A stretch of 64,000 nt of DNA from contig NZ_CP029480.1 in the NCBI RefSeq assembly GCF_003258705.1, forward strand, positions 310,001-374,000, in the 5' to 3' direction. Numbering within the stretch: position 1 is the stretch's first letter; every line of letters begins with the position of its first letter. Source of the stretch: Arcticibacterium luteifluviistationis (GTDB lineage: Bacteria; Bacteroidota; Bacteroidia; Cytophagales; Spirosomataceae). Below are positions 32,954 to 41,449 of this stretch, one piece after another. The notes under the pieces were generated by a model, which made no database searches, was not told the DNA's origin, and saw nothing but the letters and a program-made list of their open reading frames with translations. Both the position numbers and the translations under genes were made by a program.

Positions 32954-33911
32954 AAAAAGGCTTTGGCATGATTTGAATCGTGAAACTAATCCTATTGGAT
33001 TTGGCTGCTGGCAAATAGCAGGGAATCATACAGCAAATGGGAAGCCAAATGGCTGGGGTGACATAGACGAAAGAAAGGCTGTAGCGTTGTTAACAAGAGC
33101 TATGTCGTCTGGAATAGACTTCTATGATACTGCTCAAGGATATAATAATGGCAATAGCGAAATGCTGTTAGGAAAGGCTATGGCAAACGCAAAAAAAAGG
33201 CCATTGATTTGCTCCAAAATAGCTCTCACCAGTGATGAAATCACTAACTGCAATCTAAATGATGATTTCGTTTTAAAGGTAGAAAAGAGTCTAAAGCGTC
33301 TTCAAACAGAACAAATTGATATTCTTTTACTTCATAATCCGCCTGACTCTATAGATTGGACTTCTTTTGCTCAAAGTATCCTTATAGCTTTAAAAGAGCA
33401 AGGTAAAATAGGAACTTTTGGGGTTAGTAGTATTAGCATAAACGGAGCTAAAAATGCCGCCAAGGCTAATTTCGGTTCTACCATAGAATGGGTTTTCAAT
33501 GTTTTTGAACGGAGACCTGTAACTGAGCTCTTTCCTTTATTAAGAGAAAAGAAAATGAATTTCATTGCCAGGAGTCCTCTTTCCAGAGGATTAATTAATC
33601 CCAAATACATTACAAGTGAGCCTAAATTTGATGAAAATGATTTCCGCTCAACTTTACCCGGCGATTGGGTTAAATGGGGCATTAGCCAGTTAAGAAAAAT
33701 GAACAGTAACGGTGTTGAATCAAAAGATATAATAAGCTTTTCTCTTAACTATTACTCCTTATTCAGAGAAGTTACTTCAACTATTGTTGGTATAAAAACA
33801 ATGGAACAGTTAGATGCAATAAGTGAAATAATGAATGACTCCGCATCTCAAAAATATTTGGAAGAGAGTGTCTTAGCTAATATTCCTGAGTGTTATCCAA
33901 AGTGGAAATAA
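32946..33911 (+). CDS. Aldo/keto reductase
   Basis: A 321-residue NAD(P)H-dependent TIM-barrel oxidoreductase. The catalytic tetrad is D61, Y66, K91 and H130, seen in DFYDTAQGYNNGNSE, CSKIAL and LLLHNP. GFGCWQIAG (18-26) is the opening cofactor loop and VGIKT near the end the phosphate-binding segment. The start overlaps the dioxygenase gene by 8 bp. The substrate is unknown, presumably a carbonyl product or precursor of the dioxygenase. Confidence 0.85.
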   Translation: MLKKRLWHDLNRETNPIGFGCWQIAGNHTANGKPNGWGDIDERKAVALLTRAMSSGIDFYDTAQGYNNGNSEMLLGKAMANAKKRPLICSKIALTSDEITNCNLNDDFVLKVEKSLKRLQTEQIDILLLHNPPDSIDWTSFAQSILIALKEQGKIGTFGVSSISINGAKNAAKANFGSTIEWVFNVFERRPVTELFPLLREKKMNFIARSPLSRGLINPKYITSEPKFDENDFRSTLPGDWVKWGISQLRKMNSNGVESKDIISFSLNYYSLFREVTSTIVGIKTMEQLDAISEIMNDSASQKYLEESVLANIPECYPKWK

Positions 33912-34029
33912 TTAGACTGGATTTTGTTGCAAAATTAACAGCCATTCTCGAAAAGTCATTGGTACGCTATTTAACTATAGCCAGAAAAGGGCTAGTTTTG
34001 AAAACGACACCTTCCCCACTGGTTAGAAA

Positions 34030-34114
34030 TCACAACAACAAAGCTGTAAGCTTTGCCGTGGCCGAGAGAAAGAGCTTATAGATAAAAAAAGAGTACGAAG
34101 ATGAAAAAGAATAG
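34030..34114 (+). pseudogene. HigB-type toxin C-terminal remnant
   Basis: The frame ending at the TAG 34112-34114 reads AERKSL, a stop, then IKKEYEDEKE. This looks like the C-terminal helix of HigB toxins (typically KTPxxEIxKALKIKKEYxxEK) with a frame interruption. Only the last few dozen residues are recognisable, and the upstream part does not resemble a toxin. Confidence 0.35.
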
Positions 34115-34262
34115 TTTAATGACTTTAGAAGACTTTAAAGAAAGGCATTTCGGCAAAGTTGGAACCACTAAACGCGACGAACTCGACGCTGGATATGAAA
34201 ATTTCAGAATTGGAACTATGCTTCAAGAGGCAAGATTAGAAAAAGGACTTACGCAAGAATAA
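34101..34262 (+). pseudogene. Truncated HigA-type HTH antitoxin remnant
   Basis: From ATG 34101 the frame reads MTLEDFKERHFGKVGTTKRD, then ELDAGYENF and MLQEARLEKGLTQE, and stops at 34262. This is the N-terminal segment before the helix-turn-helix of HigA antitoxins; the HTH itself is missing. It overlaps the toxin remnant as in intact higBA modules (ATG 34119 may be the original start). The gap 33912-34316 contains nothing else. Confidence 0.6.
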
Positions 34263-34316
34263 CTAAACTAAAAAGTGGTATATAATAATTAATCCATTAT
34301 TGCAGGTTTCGAACAA

Positions 34317-34748
34317 ATGAAAAATAGCCTTTTACTAAGTATTTTCATACTAATATCCTTTCCGATTCTTGCTCAAATTGAACTGGAAGATAAGCTCATT
34401 GGTACTTGGAAAGTATTAGAAGTGCGTTATATCTCAGAAGGCTTTGATGATTTAGATGAAAAGGAAACAGAAGAGGTAAAAGCAGCACTAGAGGCCTTTG
34501 AAGGCAGTCAATTTCACTTTGATATCGATAATTCTTTTCACTTCGATATAGAATACCCTGACCTAAATAATCAAGAACTAAAATGGGAGTTGAATAAATT
34601 AAAGAATCGTATTATTATAGAAAGTGCAATTGACTTAAAGAACGGTATCTACTTAGAAATAGAATATTTGGAAAAAGGGGAAGACTTGTTTTTTAATATT
34701 TTGGATACGCCAATTATCATGAGACTTCGGAAACACCCAAATAATTAG
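34317..34748 (+). CDS. Small exported protein, lipocalin-like
   Basis: A 143-residue protein with a signal peptide ending in ILAQ (about residue 20). It has short beta strands starting with LIGTWKVLEVRY, the opening motif of lipocalin-like (DUF) proteins of Bacteroidota, and a C-terminal ILDTPIIMRLRK. The middle is very acidic. Function is unknown. It lies alone between the HigBA remnant and a terminator. Confidence 0.6.
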   Translation: MKNSLLLSIFILISFPILAQIELEDKLIGTWKVLEVRYISEGFDDLDEKETEEVKAALEAFEGSQFHFDIDNSFHFDIEYPDLNNQELKWELNKLKNRIIIESAIDLKNGIYLEIEYLEKGEDLFFNILDTPIIMRLRKHPNN

Positions 34749-34760
34749 CTCATTTACCAA

Positions 34761-34810
34761 AGAAACCTCTCGGCAAAAATTATACTTCGCAAAGAGGTCT
34801 CTATTTTTTT
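34761..34810 (+). terminator. Terminator of the lipocalin-like gene
   Basis: AAACCTCT pairs with AGAGGT around a long loop (34764-34799) and is followed by TATTTTTTT. It lies between converging genes. Moderate stem quality. Confidence 0.55.
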
Positions 34811-34823
34811 AAATTTTCCGAAC

Positions 34824-36812
34824 CTACCTCACCCTCAAAATCCCCTGCATCAGCGTATAATGCCCTGGGAACGTACATACAAAAGTATAATCGCCTTTCT
34901 CTAGAGGTGCCGTAAAATAGATACTTTCTGAACTTTCTGGTTGCATTAGGCCTGTATGATAAAGCACATTGTCAGAATCTGGAATATAGCCTTTATCTGC
35001 ACCATCAAGTCCCATATTTTGAGCACTCTGCCCTACTAAGTCCACCGTATTTGGTTTAACTATCACCAAGTTGTGCAGCATGTCGTCATTATTATTGAAT
35101 GTAATTTTGACTGTGCTTCCTGCTTTTACTTGAATTTTGGTTTTGTCAAACTTTAAACCTGGTTTTGTCCCCAATGTAATATTTACATCGGCTTGGCCAT
35201 TCCAGCTTTCAGGCATTGTATTTACTCGTTTGTCAGAAATTATCTCTGCCACCTTAGTCGTTGTAACATCCATTTTGTGATGCTCATGGCTCGTAACGGC
35301 GTATTTGCTTAAATCTAAAGCAGCAACTGCCTTGTTTACCGAATTAAGGGTAAAATAGCCCACATTATGCAAGAGTTCTTCTTGTTCTACGCTTTCTAAA
35401 CCAGCGGCAGTTATGCCAAATATGTAGCCCAAACGCATAGAATCTACAGCTACATGAACCGACTTACCATCATCGGCAAGTGAAATTCCTTTGATGTTTA
35501 CCTGTCTTTGATTGATAATTGGGCTTCCGTATGTGTGATGATACTTATAATTAAAGCTTTTTATATCGTAAGAGGCAGGGTTTAAAGCTGCTGATTTATT
35601 GGCTTCTTTCGTAAACTCAATGATGAATCCGTCCGATGCAGACTTAATGGCTTTAATTTCAAAAGGTACCTCACCAGACCAAACTAGTCTTTGTAATCCA
35701 AATTTCGATTTCCCTGTGCTTGACCATCCACGGCTTGTCATTCCTACAAACATAGAATTATCTAGTCCCCATCGCATTCTTAAAATACCCGACATAAAAC
35801 CTTCTACAAATGGAAAACAAGCTCCTTGGTAGACGCCATTTACTTTTTCCATGGCTACTCGCATAATGGTAGAATGTCCTTGGTCACCCACAAAATATTG
35901 TCCTTCAAAGGGGCCAAATTTGCCTTTAGATACATCTTGAACAATATCTGAAGTAGAAATACCCATCAATGTATGAGGAAACCAAACAGCCGGCGGTTTA
36001 ATACCAGGCACACGCTGAGCTACATCAAATAATGGCTCTCCAGTATCAGGAATATCCTCAGGCTTTAGTTTTACAGGAGAATTAGGCTCTCCAGACCAAA
36101 CAAGACTCTCTGGGTTACCCGCAAAGTCTCCTTTGGCTAAATGCGTCATTCTACCAGAACCTACCCAGTCACCTTGATTTTCGGCATAAAAAACATCGCC
36201 AACATCATTTACCATGTAACCCGCAGGCGACCTTAATCCTGCAGCCCACGGCTCCATTTTTCCATTCTCATCTAATGTCAGCATCCAGCCTCTCCATTTT
36301 GATTGAGAAGAACCATGTCCTATCCAGTCTAGGTTTAATGTGAAAAGTTTTTTGCCATCTGGCATCAAAACAGGACCGTAAGAATATTGATGATAATTTC
36401 CAGAAAGCGGCCATTGATAGTAAGATTGATACACATCTGCACGGTCGTCTCCGTCCACATCTTCCAAAACAGTCACTTCTCCTCTTTGTGTTACCCAAAG
36501 CTTATTATCAATAAAGTTGAGACCCAGAGGTTCGTGAAGACCTTCGGCATATTTGTTAAAAGTAGGACGCGTGTTATTAATCATATATGGATTGTTTATC
36601 ATCCATACATCGCCTCTTCTGGTAGTCGTTGCCAATCTACCGTCCGGTAAAACGGCCATCCCTCCTACTTCCATTTCTAATCCTTCTGGAGTAGGAATGT
36701 TTTCTATCCTGTAATAATCTTCTTCCGTTTTTAGAACTCCTTGAGCTATTGTTTCAGCAAAAGAGCAAAAGAGCAGAAGAATTAAGCCTATATTTTTTAT
36801 ATACAATTTCAT
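34824..36812 (-). CDS. Exported beta-propeller protein with C-terminal type 1 copper domain
   Basis: A 662-residue secreted protein: signal peptide (1-23), an N-terminal six/seven-bladed propeller of the glucose/sorbosone dehydrogenase type (about 35-385, with GGMAVLPDGRLATTT, EGLHEPLGLNF, GDQGHSTIMRV), a short beta linker domain, and a C-terminal cupredoxin (about 545-662). The copper ligands are all visible: H580 (MLHNLVIV), C646, H651 and M655 in VCTFPGHYTLMQG. This suggests an electron-transfer partner built into a sugar or alcohol oxidoreductase-like propeller. It follows the DUF1080-type gene by 3 bp, so the two form an operon. Copper binding is inferred from motif only. Confidence 0.82.
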   Translation of the reverse strand: MKLYIKNIGLILLLFCSFAETIAQGVLKTEEDYYRIENIPTPEGLEMEVGGMAVLPDGRLATTTRRGDVWMINNPYMINNTRPTFNKYAEGLHEPLGLNFIDNKLWVTQRGEVTVLEDVDGDDRADVYQSYYQWPLSGNYHQYSYGPVLMPDGKKLFTLNLDWIGHGSSQSKWRGWMLTLDENGKMEPWAAGLRSPAGYMVNDVGDVFYAENQGDWVGSGRMTHLAKGDFAGNPESLVWSGEPNSPVKLKPEDIPDTGEPLFDVAQRVPGIKPPAVWFPHTLMGISTSDIVQDVSKGKFGPFEGQYFVGDQGHSTIMRVAMEKVNGVYQGACFPFVEGFMSGILRMRWGLDNSMFVGMTSRGWSSTGKSKFGLQRLVWSGEVPFEIKAIKSASDGFIIEFTKEANKSAALNPASYDIKSFNYKYHHTYGSPIINQRQVNIKGISLADDGKSVHVAVDSMRLGYIFGITAAGLESVEQEELLHNVGYFTLNSVNKAVAALDLSKYAVTSHEHHKMDVTTTKVAEIISDKRVNTMPESWNGQADVNITLGTKPGLKFDKTKIQVKAGSTVKITFNNNDDMLHNLVIVKPNTVDLVGQSAQNMGLDGADKGYIPDSDNVLYHTGLMQPESSESIYFTAPLEKGDYTFVCTFPGHYTLMQGILRVR

Positions 36813-36815
36813 TTT

Positions 36816-38483
36816 TTACCAGATTAATTTGAATGATTCAATAGCATTTGCCTTTCCAGAAAGAGAACTAATCCCATTTTCTGTTTTAATTTCTAAGGCA
36901 ACCTTCTTTGCCAATTGAATATAATAGTCATCTATTCTATACAGGGTATCTCCAACTTTTTCGACTTTTTCACCCGTTCCCAATAAGTAATTGACATCCT
37001 TGTTTTCAGCCGAAATAGTGAATTCAAAGCCATTTTTCACGGGTTCTATCTTTTGGCTTACCGCCGAACCATTTAAGGTATGTAGGTAAGTGGGTAGGTT
37101 TCTATCGTCAATAAAGTACTCTTTGAAAAGAACGACATCATCTTTACCCAAGAAGAAACTTGGTTTTCCTGATAAAGTAACTACCTGGCCTAAAGGTTTT
37201 AGTAATTGAGGTTCCCCTCTGTTAAACCACATTTCTGTTACATCGGCAAAATCGCCTTTCCATGCATAAAGCATAGAAGCATCCACCAAGTCAATAGAAT
37301 AGTTTTTCCTTTCTGCAGTGCCAATAGAGAGTGTAGTAGTTTTCTTTTCCCCTTTGAAATCCATAAACGAACGAATCATTTGAGCTCGTGTTCCTGTTGG
37401 ATTTTCAAAAATTCCTCCTGGTAGTTGTGGTGCTGGCAAGCTTTTGTAAGGATGAAGTCCATAAGGTTTAAAATCGCTGCCAGAAACATAAAGTCCGAAA
37501 GCTGGTTTTTGCCATGTCCTTCGGTAGAAATACTCAAAGCTGTGCTTTCCTTTTTCCAATTCAATTAAAGCAGTTAAAGGCTGACGATTCACCATATCAT
37601 CTGCTCCAAGTACCTTTTTTCCATCAATTTTCAAATAACCAAACCCTGAATACTCTATCGTAATGGCATATTTATCAGTTTGGGCTACATCCATATCGCC
37701 TGTATAGTCTATCGAAAACCATCTGAAATCATGAGGGATATCAATTTGTAAGTCCTTCGATTTACCTTTTATTGGTGCAGTTTCGGTAGCTGCCCACTCC
37801 TCTTGCCATCCATGTGTTTCTTGAAGCGTGTAATTCAAGTTAGATAAGCTGATAGGTGTCCTGTATCCTAATTCTATATACTTAACATTTTTGACTGCCA
37901 GCAAACCATCAGAAACATCAAAAGCAATAGATGTGGGTTCCAAAGTTGGATTTTGAACAATATAATTTTCAAAAACTATTACATCATTTAAAACGACTTT
38001 TTCAAGTACGGCTAAGCCACCATTTACAGGTGACGTGTAGGCCAATTCCACTTTTTGCCACAGTCCCGGTAATTTACATACTTCTTGTTTTGGCTTTTGC
38101 ACTGCATTATTTGCAGTAACAATGCTACCAAACTTGCCATTCTTTTGGTTGGCAGACTGGTCCAGATTAAGCTTTAAGCCATTTCCTAAAATAAAGGAGG
38201 CCTTTGTCTCTTTGTTTTGTAAAACCTCAAATTCAATTTTATAATCAGAGAATTTTTTCTTTGACTTCAAGACCGATTTACCATTCACAAATAAGATACC
38301 TGTGCCATTGGTAAGTTCCATTTTATCTTCGAAAGGATGTACTGAAATGGAAAGTGCATCACGCCATTGGGCACCGGTAGCCTCCCAATCTGATTTATTC
38401 ATGGAAGTGGCGGGGAAATCTTGAGCATGCAAACTCAAGAATGGAAGCAGCAGTAATAAAGGCTTCCAAAGAGATAATTTCAT
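36816..38483 (-). CDS. Exported DUF1080 (3-keto-disaccharide hydrolase-like) protein with PA14-like region
   Basis: A 555-residue secreted protein, signal peptide 1-20. Residues about 30-205 resemble the DUF1080/3-keto-disaccharide hydrolase jelly roll (NGTGILFVNGKSVLKSKKKFSDYKIEFEVL). Residues about 255-335 look like a PA14-type domain (FSIDYTGDMDVAQTDKYAITI, RRTWQKP). The C-terminal 150 residues have no family that I recognise. It is the first gene of an operon with the propeller-cupredoxin gene (3 bp gap), with a TAAATTTG promoter box upstream. Both proteins are probably periplasmic and may work on a carbohydrate. Confidence 0.72.
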   Translation of the reverse strand: MKLSLWKPLLLLLPFLSLHAQDFPATSMNKSDWEATGAQWRDALSISVHPFEDKMELTNGTGILFVNGKSVLKSKKKFSDYKIEFEVLQNKETKASFILGNGLKLNLDQSANQKNGKFGSIVTANNAVQKPKQEVCKLPGLWQKVELAYTSPVNGGLAVLEKVVLNDVIVFENYIVQNPTLEPTSIAFDVSDGLLAVKNVKYIELGYRTPISLSNLNYTLQETHGWQEEWAATETAPIKGKSKDLQIDIPHDFRWFSIDYTGDMDVAQTDKYAITIEYSGFGYLKIDGKKVLGADDMVNRQPLTALIELEKGKHSFEYFYRRTWQKPAFGLYVSGSDFKPYGLHPYKSLPAPQLPGGIFENPTGTRAQMIRSFMDFKGEKKTTTLSIGTAERKNYSIDLVDASMLYAWKGDFADVTEMWFNRGEPQLLKPLGQVVTLSGKPSFFLGKDDVVLFKEYFIDDRNLPTYLHTLNGSAVSQKIEPVKNGFEFTISAENKDVNYLLGTGEKVEKVGDTLYRIDDYYIQLAKKVALEIKTENGISSLSGKANAIESFKLIW

Positions 38484-38506
38484 ATAATAAATAGGATTAA
38501 TTCAGT

Positions 38507-38514
38507 CAAATTTA
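38507..38514 (-). promoter_or_regulatory. Promoter -7 box for the DUF1080/cupredoxin operon
   Basis: TAAATTTG on the minus strand, 24 nt before the ATG at 38483. It pairs divergently with the box at 38536. Confidence 0.55.
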
Positions 38515-38535
38515 TAGAAGTCTATTCGAGATTTC

Positions 38536-38543
38536 TATTTTTG
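38536..38543 (+). promoter_or_regulatory. Promoter -7 box for the nucleotidyltransferase gene
   Basis: TATTTTTG on the plus strand. The in-frame TTG at 38541 lies inside this box, so translation must begin at the ATG at 38568, 25 nt downstream. Confidence 0.6.
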
Positions 38544-38567
38544 CGTCACAATTTATACAGACAAGAA

Positions 38568-39473
38568 ATGAACAAGCCGACTTTATTGATTTTAGCTGCT
38601 GGAATGGGTAGCAGGTATGGAGGAATTAAGCAATTAGACCAATTTGGACCTAATGGCGAAACTATTATTGATTATTCACTTTATGATGCCATCAGAGCTG
38701 GTTTTGGTAAAGTAGTCTTTATTATCAGAGAGGAACTAAGAGAAGATTTTGAAAAGACCTTCGGTCCAAAATTGACTGGTAAAATTGAATACGACTACGC
38801 CATTCAAGGTTTTCAAAGCTATGTTCCTGAGTCTTTAGGAAATATAGAAAGAGCAAAACCTTGGGGTACTGGTCATGCTATGCTTTGTGCATGGGAACAA
38901 ACAGAAACGCCATTTGCAGTTATTAATGCTGACGATTTTTATGGTGCGGAAGCTTATAAAACAATGGCTAACTTCCTATCTAGTAATACAGAACAAAGCG
39001 TTCATGCCATGGTAGGTTATCAAGTTAAAAATACGCTTTCTGAAAACGGAACAGTTTCTAGAGGAGTTTGTGAAAAAGATAATGATGGCTTCCTTACTTC
39101 TGTAGTGGAGCGTACTAAAATATTGAGAAACGAAGCAGGTCAAATAGAGTTCTTAGACAATGGTGAACCCGAAGCTTTAGGAGAGAATACACCTGTTTCT
39201 ATGAATTTCTGGGGTTTCATGCCGAGTGCATTTAACAAAACTAAGGAGTACTTTGAAACATATGCCAAAGAGAATTATGACGCACCAAAAGCTGAGTTTT
39301 ATATCCCAACTATCATGAGTCAAATGATGGGCGAAGGTGTAGGAAAATGTAAAGTTTTTGATACATCATCCGATTGGTTCGGAGTAACATATCCAGACGA
39401 TAAACCAGACGTTCAGGCTTCTATTCAGAAATTAGTGAATGATGGAGCTTATCCTTTGAAACTTTGGGAATAG
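38568..39473 (+). CDS. Sugar-phosphate nucleotidyltransferase family protein
   Basis: A protein of about 301 residues. The nucleotide-binding signature is LILAAGMGSRYGGIKQLDQFGPNGE at the N-terminus, with metal-site AVINADDFYG about residue 120. It resembles the NTP-transferase family (glucose-1-phosphate thymidylyl/uridylyltransferase-like), but family members of this length in Bacteroidota often have unassigned sugars. An extension to 38541 would start within the promoter box, so ATG 38568 (MNKPTLLIL) is chosen. A terminator follows. Confidence 0.8.
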   Translation: MNKPTLLILAAGMGSRYGGIKQLDQFGPNGETIIDYSLYDAIRAGFGKVVFIIREELREDFEKTFGPKLTGKIEYDYAIQGFQSYVPESLGNIERAKPWGTGHAMLCAWEQTETPFAVINADDFYGAEAYKTMANFLSSNTEQSVHAMVGYQVKNTLSENGTVSRGVCEKDNDGFLTSVVERTKILRNEAGQIEFLDNGEPEALGENTPVSMNFWGFMPSAFNKTKEYFETYAKENYDAPKAEFYIPTIMSQMMGEGVGKCKVFDTSSDWFGVTYPDDKPDVQASIQKLVNDGAYPLKLWE

Positions 39474-39525
39474 TTTATCTTCCTTTTCGAATGGAGCACG
39501 CTTGCCTTTTGGCATAGAAAGATTA

Positions 39526-39555
39526 AACACGGATATCATATTCGTGTCTTTTTTT
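39526..39555 (+). terminator. Terminator of the nucleotidyltransferase gene
   Basis: ACACGGAT pairs with ATTCGTGT around a short loop and is followed by CTTTTTTT. A near-identical hairpin faces it from the other side at 39752-39788. Confidence 0.75.
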
Positions 39556-39564
39556 GTTTTATTT

Positions 39565-39733
39565 CAACCCTTTCAGGGTTGTGACCATCGCTTACTTTTA
39601 AATTTCTATTCATATTTAACCCCTCCGGGGTTACTCTACTTCCGACAGTATCAAATTTATTAGCAAGCCCGAATGGGCTTGAATACGAATAGAAAAAGAA
39701 TAGAGGAAAGTTTTAGGAAGCCTGAAGGGCTTC
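39565..39733. repeat. Cluster of four short perfect or near-perfect palindromes
   Basis: Four different hairpins of 16-18 nt: CAACCC/GGGTTG (39565-39581), TAACCCC/GGGGTTA (39617-39633), CAAGCCC/GGGCTTG (39664-39681) and AAGCC/GGCTT (39718-39733). Each has a 3-6 base loop. No coding potential. They lie between two facing terminators. Confidence 0.7.
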
Positions 39734-39751
39734 AAGATTAAACCGACCTAA

Positions 39752-39788
39752 CAAAAAAGACACGAATACTATTAATAATATCCGTGTC
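39752..39788 (-). terminator. Terminator of the RelE/ParE toxin-antitoxin unit
   Basis: GACACGAATA pairs with TATCCGTGTC (wobble in the stem) and is followed on the minus strand by TTTTTTG. It is 30 nt past the toxin stop codon and nearly the reverse of the terminator at 39526. Confidence 0.7.
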
Positions 39789-39817
39789 CAATCCCTTTCT
39801 AACAACAGGCAGCTATG

Positions 39818-40102
39818 TTAATCTAAAGGCATCCTATTATCAAATACATTTAGAATGATAAGGCTATTTTTATTGAAGGTGTAAACTACAGTACTTCTTT
39901 TGTTAACTATCACTCCTCTAATATTTCTATCCGCATCTTGTAAACTACCTAGACTAGGAAGTTCCGATAAAAGAACTGCAAATTTCTCTACTCTCTGAAC
40001 CAATCTCTTTGCTGTACTGCGGCCGAATCTAAACTCAATATAGTTAGCAATGGCAACCATACCTTGTACTGCATCTTCAGTCCAGACAAGTTTTAAAGCC
40101 AT
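39818..40102 (-). CDS. RelE/ParE-family toxin
   Basis: A 94-residue protein. It starts MALKLVWTEDAVQGMVAIANYIEFRFG and continues FAVLLSELPSLGSLQDADRNIRGVIVNKRSTVVYTF, the helix pair and beta sheet of the ParE/RelE fold; RGVIVNKRSTVVYTF is the C-terminal sheet region. Its start overlaps the antitoxin gene by 10 bp, as usual in type II modules. Whether it acts on gyrase or mRNA cannot be told. Confidence 0.82.
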   Translation of the reverse strand: MALKLVWTEDAVQGMVAIANYIEFRFGRSTAKRLVQRVEKFAVLLSELPSLGSLQDADRNIRGVIVNKRSTVVYTFNKNSLIILNVFDNRMPLD

Positions 40103-40326
40103 TTGCTTAATCTTTCCTTAACCTCTTTATGACCAACAAGCATCGAAGTTTTTTTCGATTGCTCGTAACTTTTATTGACAAGTTGAATTTGTTCTTCTGT
40201 CAAAGTTGACCAAATGTTATTTTCTTTAGAAACCTTGATATAATTCAGCATATCATAAACCTGTTCCAAGACAGATTCATCCTGAATGTCATCTACAAGT
40301 TCAAAAATCTGCTCTTTGGTTACCAT
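40093..40326 (-). CDS. Type II antitoxin partner of the RelE/ParE toxin
   Basis: A 77-residue, mostly helical protein, KEQIFELVDDIQDESVLEQVYDMLNYIK at the N-terminus and a charged C-terminus ERLSKWL that would wrap the toxin. It precedes and overlaps the toxin gene by 10 bp. It has no recognisable HTH or ribbon-helix-helix; the family is the small antitoxin common beside ParE-like toxins in Bacteroidota. Confidence 0.75.
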   Translation of the reverse strand: MVTKEQIFELVDDIQDESVLEQVYDMLNYIKVSKENNIWSTLTEEQIQLVNKSYEQSKKTSMLVGHKEVKERLSKWL

Positions 40327-40354
40327 GGTTTAAGTAATTTAAAATACTAATTTA

Positions 40355-41365
40355 TCAATTTTTCTTCACTTCCTCAATAACCCTAATCTGCTCTGCAATT
40401 TCTTCTGGTTTAATGATGGCTTCAGCTCCGTTTAGAATAACATCAGCTAAATTATCATAAAGCTGCATCCAATCGCCACCGAAAGTGTCAATTTCACCTT
40501 TCATTTCCATTCCAGCAAGGTTAGCCGTTAGTTGACCATTATATTCTATCGCCTCAAAACCAAAGTCTGGATTAATACCAGGAAGCATTCCTGCTTTCAA
40601 ATGGTCTTCTTGTGGGTCTAAACCATGCTTGATAAAAGAACCATTAGTACCATGCACCACATATCTAGGCTCAGCTTCTTTTACCATCAAACTAGCACTC
40701 AGTTTAACTTTAACTTTGCCATAATTCATGCTCATGTTAAAGGCATCGTCTATATTACTGTTCTCTCTTTGAATGAAAACATCGCCAGCTACGCCTTCAG
40801 GGTTACCGAATAAATAAATAGCTTGGTCAATCAAATGAGCTCCTAAATCATAAATAATACCGTTGGCAGGTGTAACCGCTTCTTTCCAAGGCTTTTTATT
40901 CAAAATCGGGTTATATCGGTGCCATCTAGCTTCGTAAGAAAGTATTTCACCTAAAACACCAGATTCTATTACTCTCTTAACAGTCATGAAATCACCATCA
41001 AAACGTCTGTTTTGATAAATCATCAATGTCTTATTAACTTTTTTACAAAGAGCCACTAATTCTTGAGCCTCTTCATACGTAGCCGTCATTGGTTTTTCTA
41101 CCAACACGTGCTTACCTGCATTTAGAGCTCTTTTGCAATAGTCGAAATGCGTGCTACTTGGGGAACAAATAGAAATAAGGTCAATCTCAGGGTCGGCAAT
41201 AAGTTGGTCTAAATCTGCTGCTTTCTCTGTGCCTTTAAAAAGCTCTTGTCCTATATTTTGAGAAGTAACAATGTACTTCAAATGAAAATTTGGGTTTAAT
41301 ACAAAAAATGGTGCTTGTAACCATCTACCTGAGAGTCCGAATCCTACTAATCCTACTTTTATCAT
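40355..41365 (-). CDS. Gfo/Idh/MocA family oxidoreductase
   Basis: A 336-residue NAD(P)-dependent dehydrogenase. The Rossmann start is VGLVGFGLSGRWLQAPF, the conserved lysine lies in VLVEKPMT near residue 93, and the catalytic H/D region is GIIYDLGAHLIDQAIYLFG. Substrates in this family are sugars, inositols or related alcohols. It carries its own start at ATG 41365 and lies 28 bp downstream-side from the toxin-antitoxin pair but is unrelated to it. The 84-bp gap to lysA allows co-transcription from the lysA side. Confidence 0.85.
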   Translation of the reverse strand: MIKVGLVGFGLSGRWLQAPFFVLNPNFHLKYIVTSQNIGQELFKGTEKAADLDQLIADPEIDLISICSPSSTHFDYCKRALNAGKHVLVEKPMTATYEEAQELVALCKKVNKTLMIYQNRRFDGDFMTVKRVIESGVLGEILSYEARWHRYNPILNKKPWKEAVTPANGIIYDLGAHLIDQAIYLFGNPEGVAGDVFIQRENSNIDDAFNMSMNYGKVKVKLSASLMVKEAEPRYVVHGTNGSFIKHGLDPQEDHLKAGMLPGINPDFGFEAIEYNGQLTANLAGMEMKGEIDTFGGDWMQLYDNLADVILNGAEAIIKPEEIAEQIRVIEEVKKN

Positions 41366-41449
41366 ATTTTAATATTGGCTATTAGCTTTTGGCAATAAGC
41401 CTTTTTTATGGTTGAATAAATTCTATTTTACTTCTTATTGCGACTTAAG

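Noticed and set aside
32105-33911. Oxygenase/reductase pair as part of a natural-product gene cluster
   Set aside because: No synthase, carrier protein, transporter or regulator adjoins the two genes.
33890-34081. 63-residue open frame behind the aldo/keto reductase
   Set aside because: No family features, overlaps the reductase gene end; only its last part corresponds to a toxin relic.
38541-38567. TTG start for the nucleotidyltransferase
   Set aside because: The codon lies inside the promoter box; the family N-terminus begins at the ATG at 38568.
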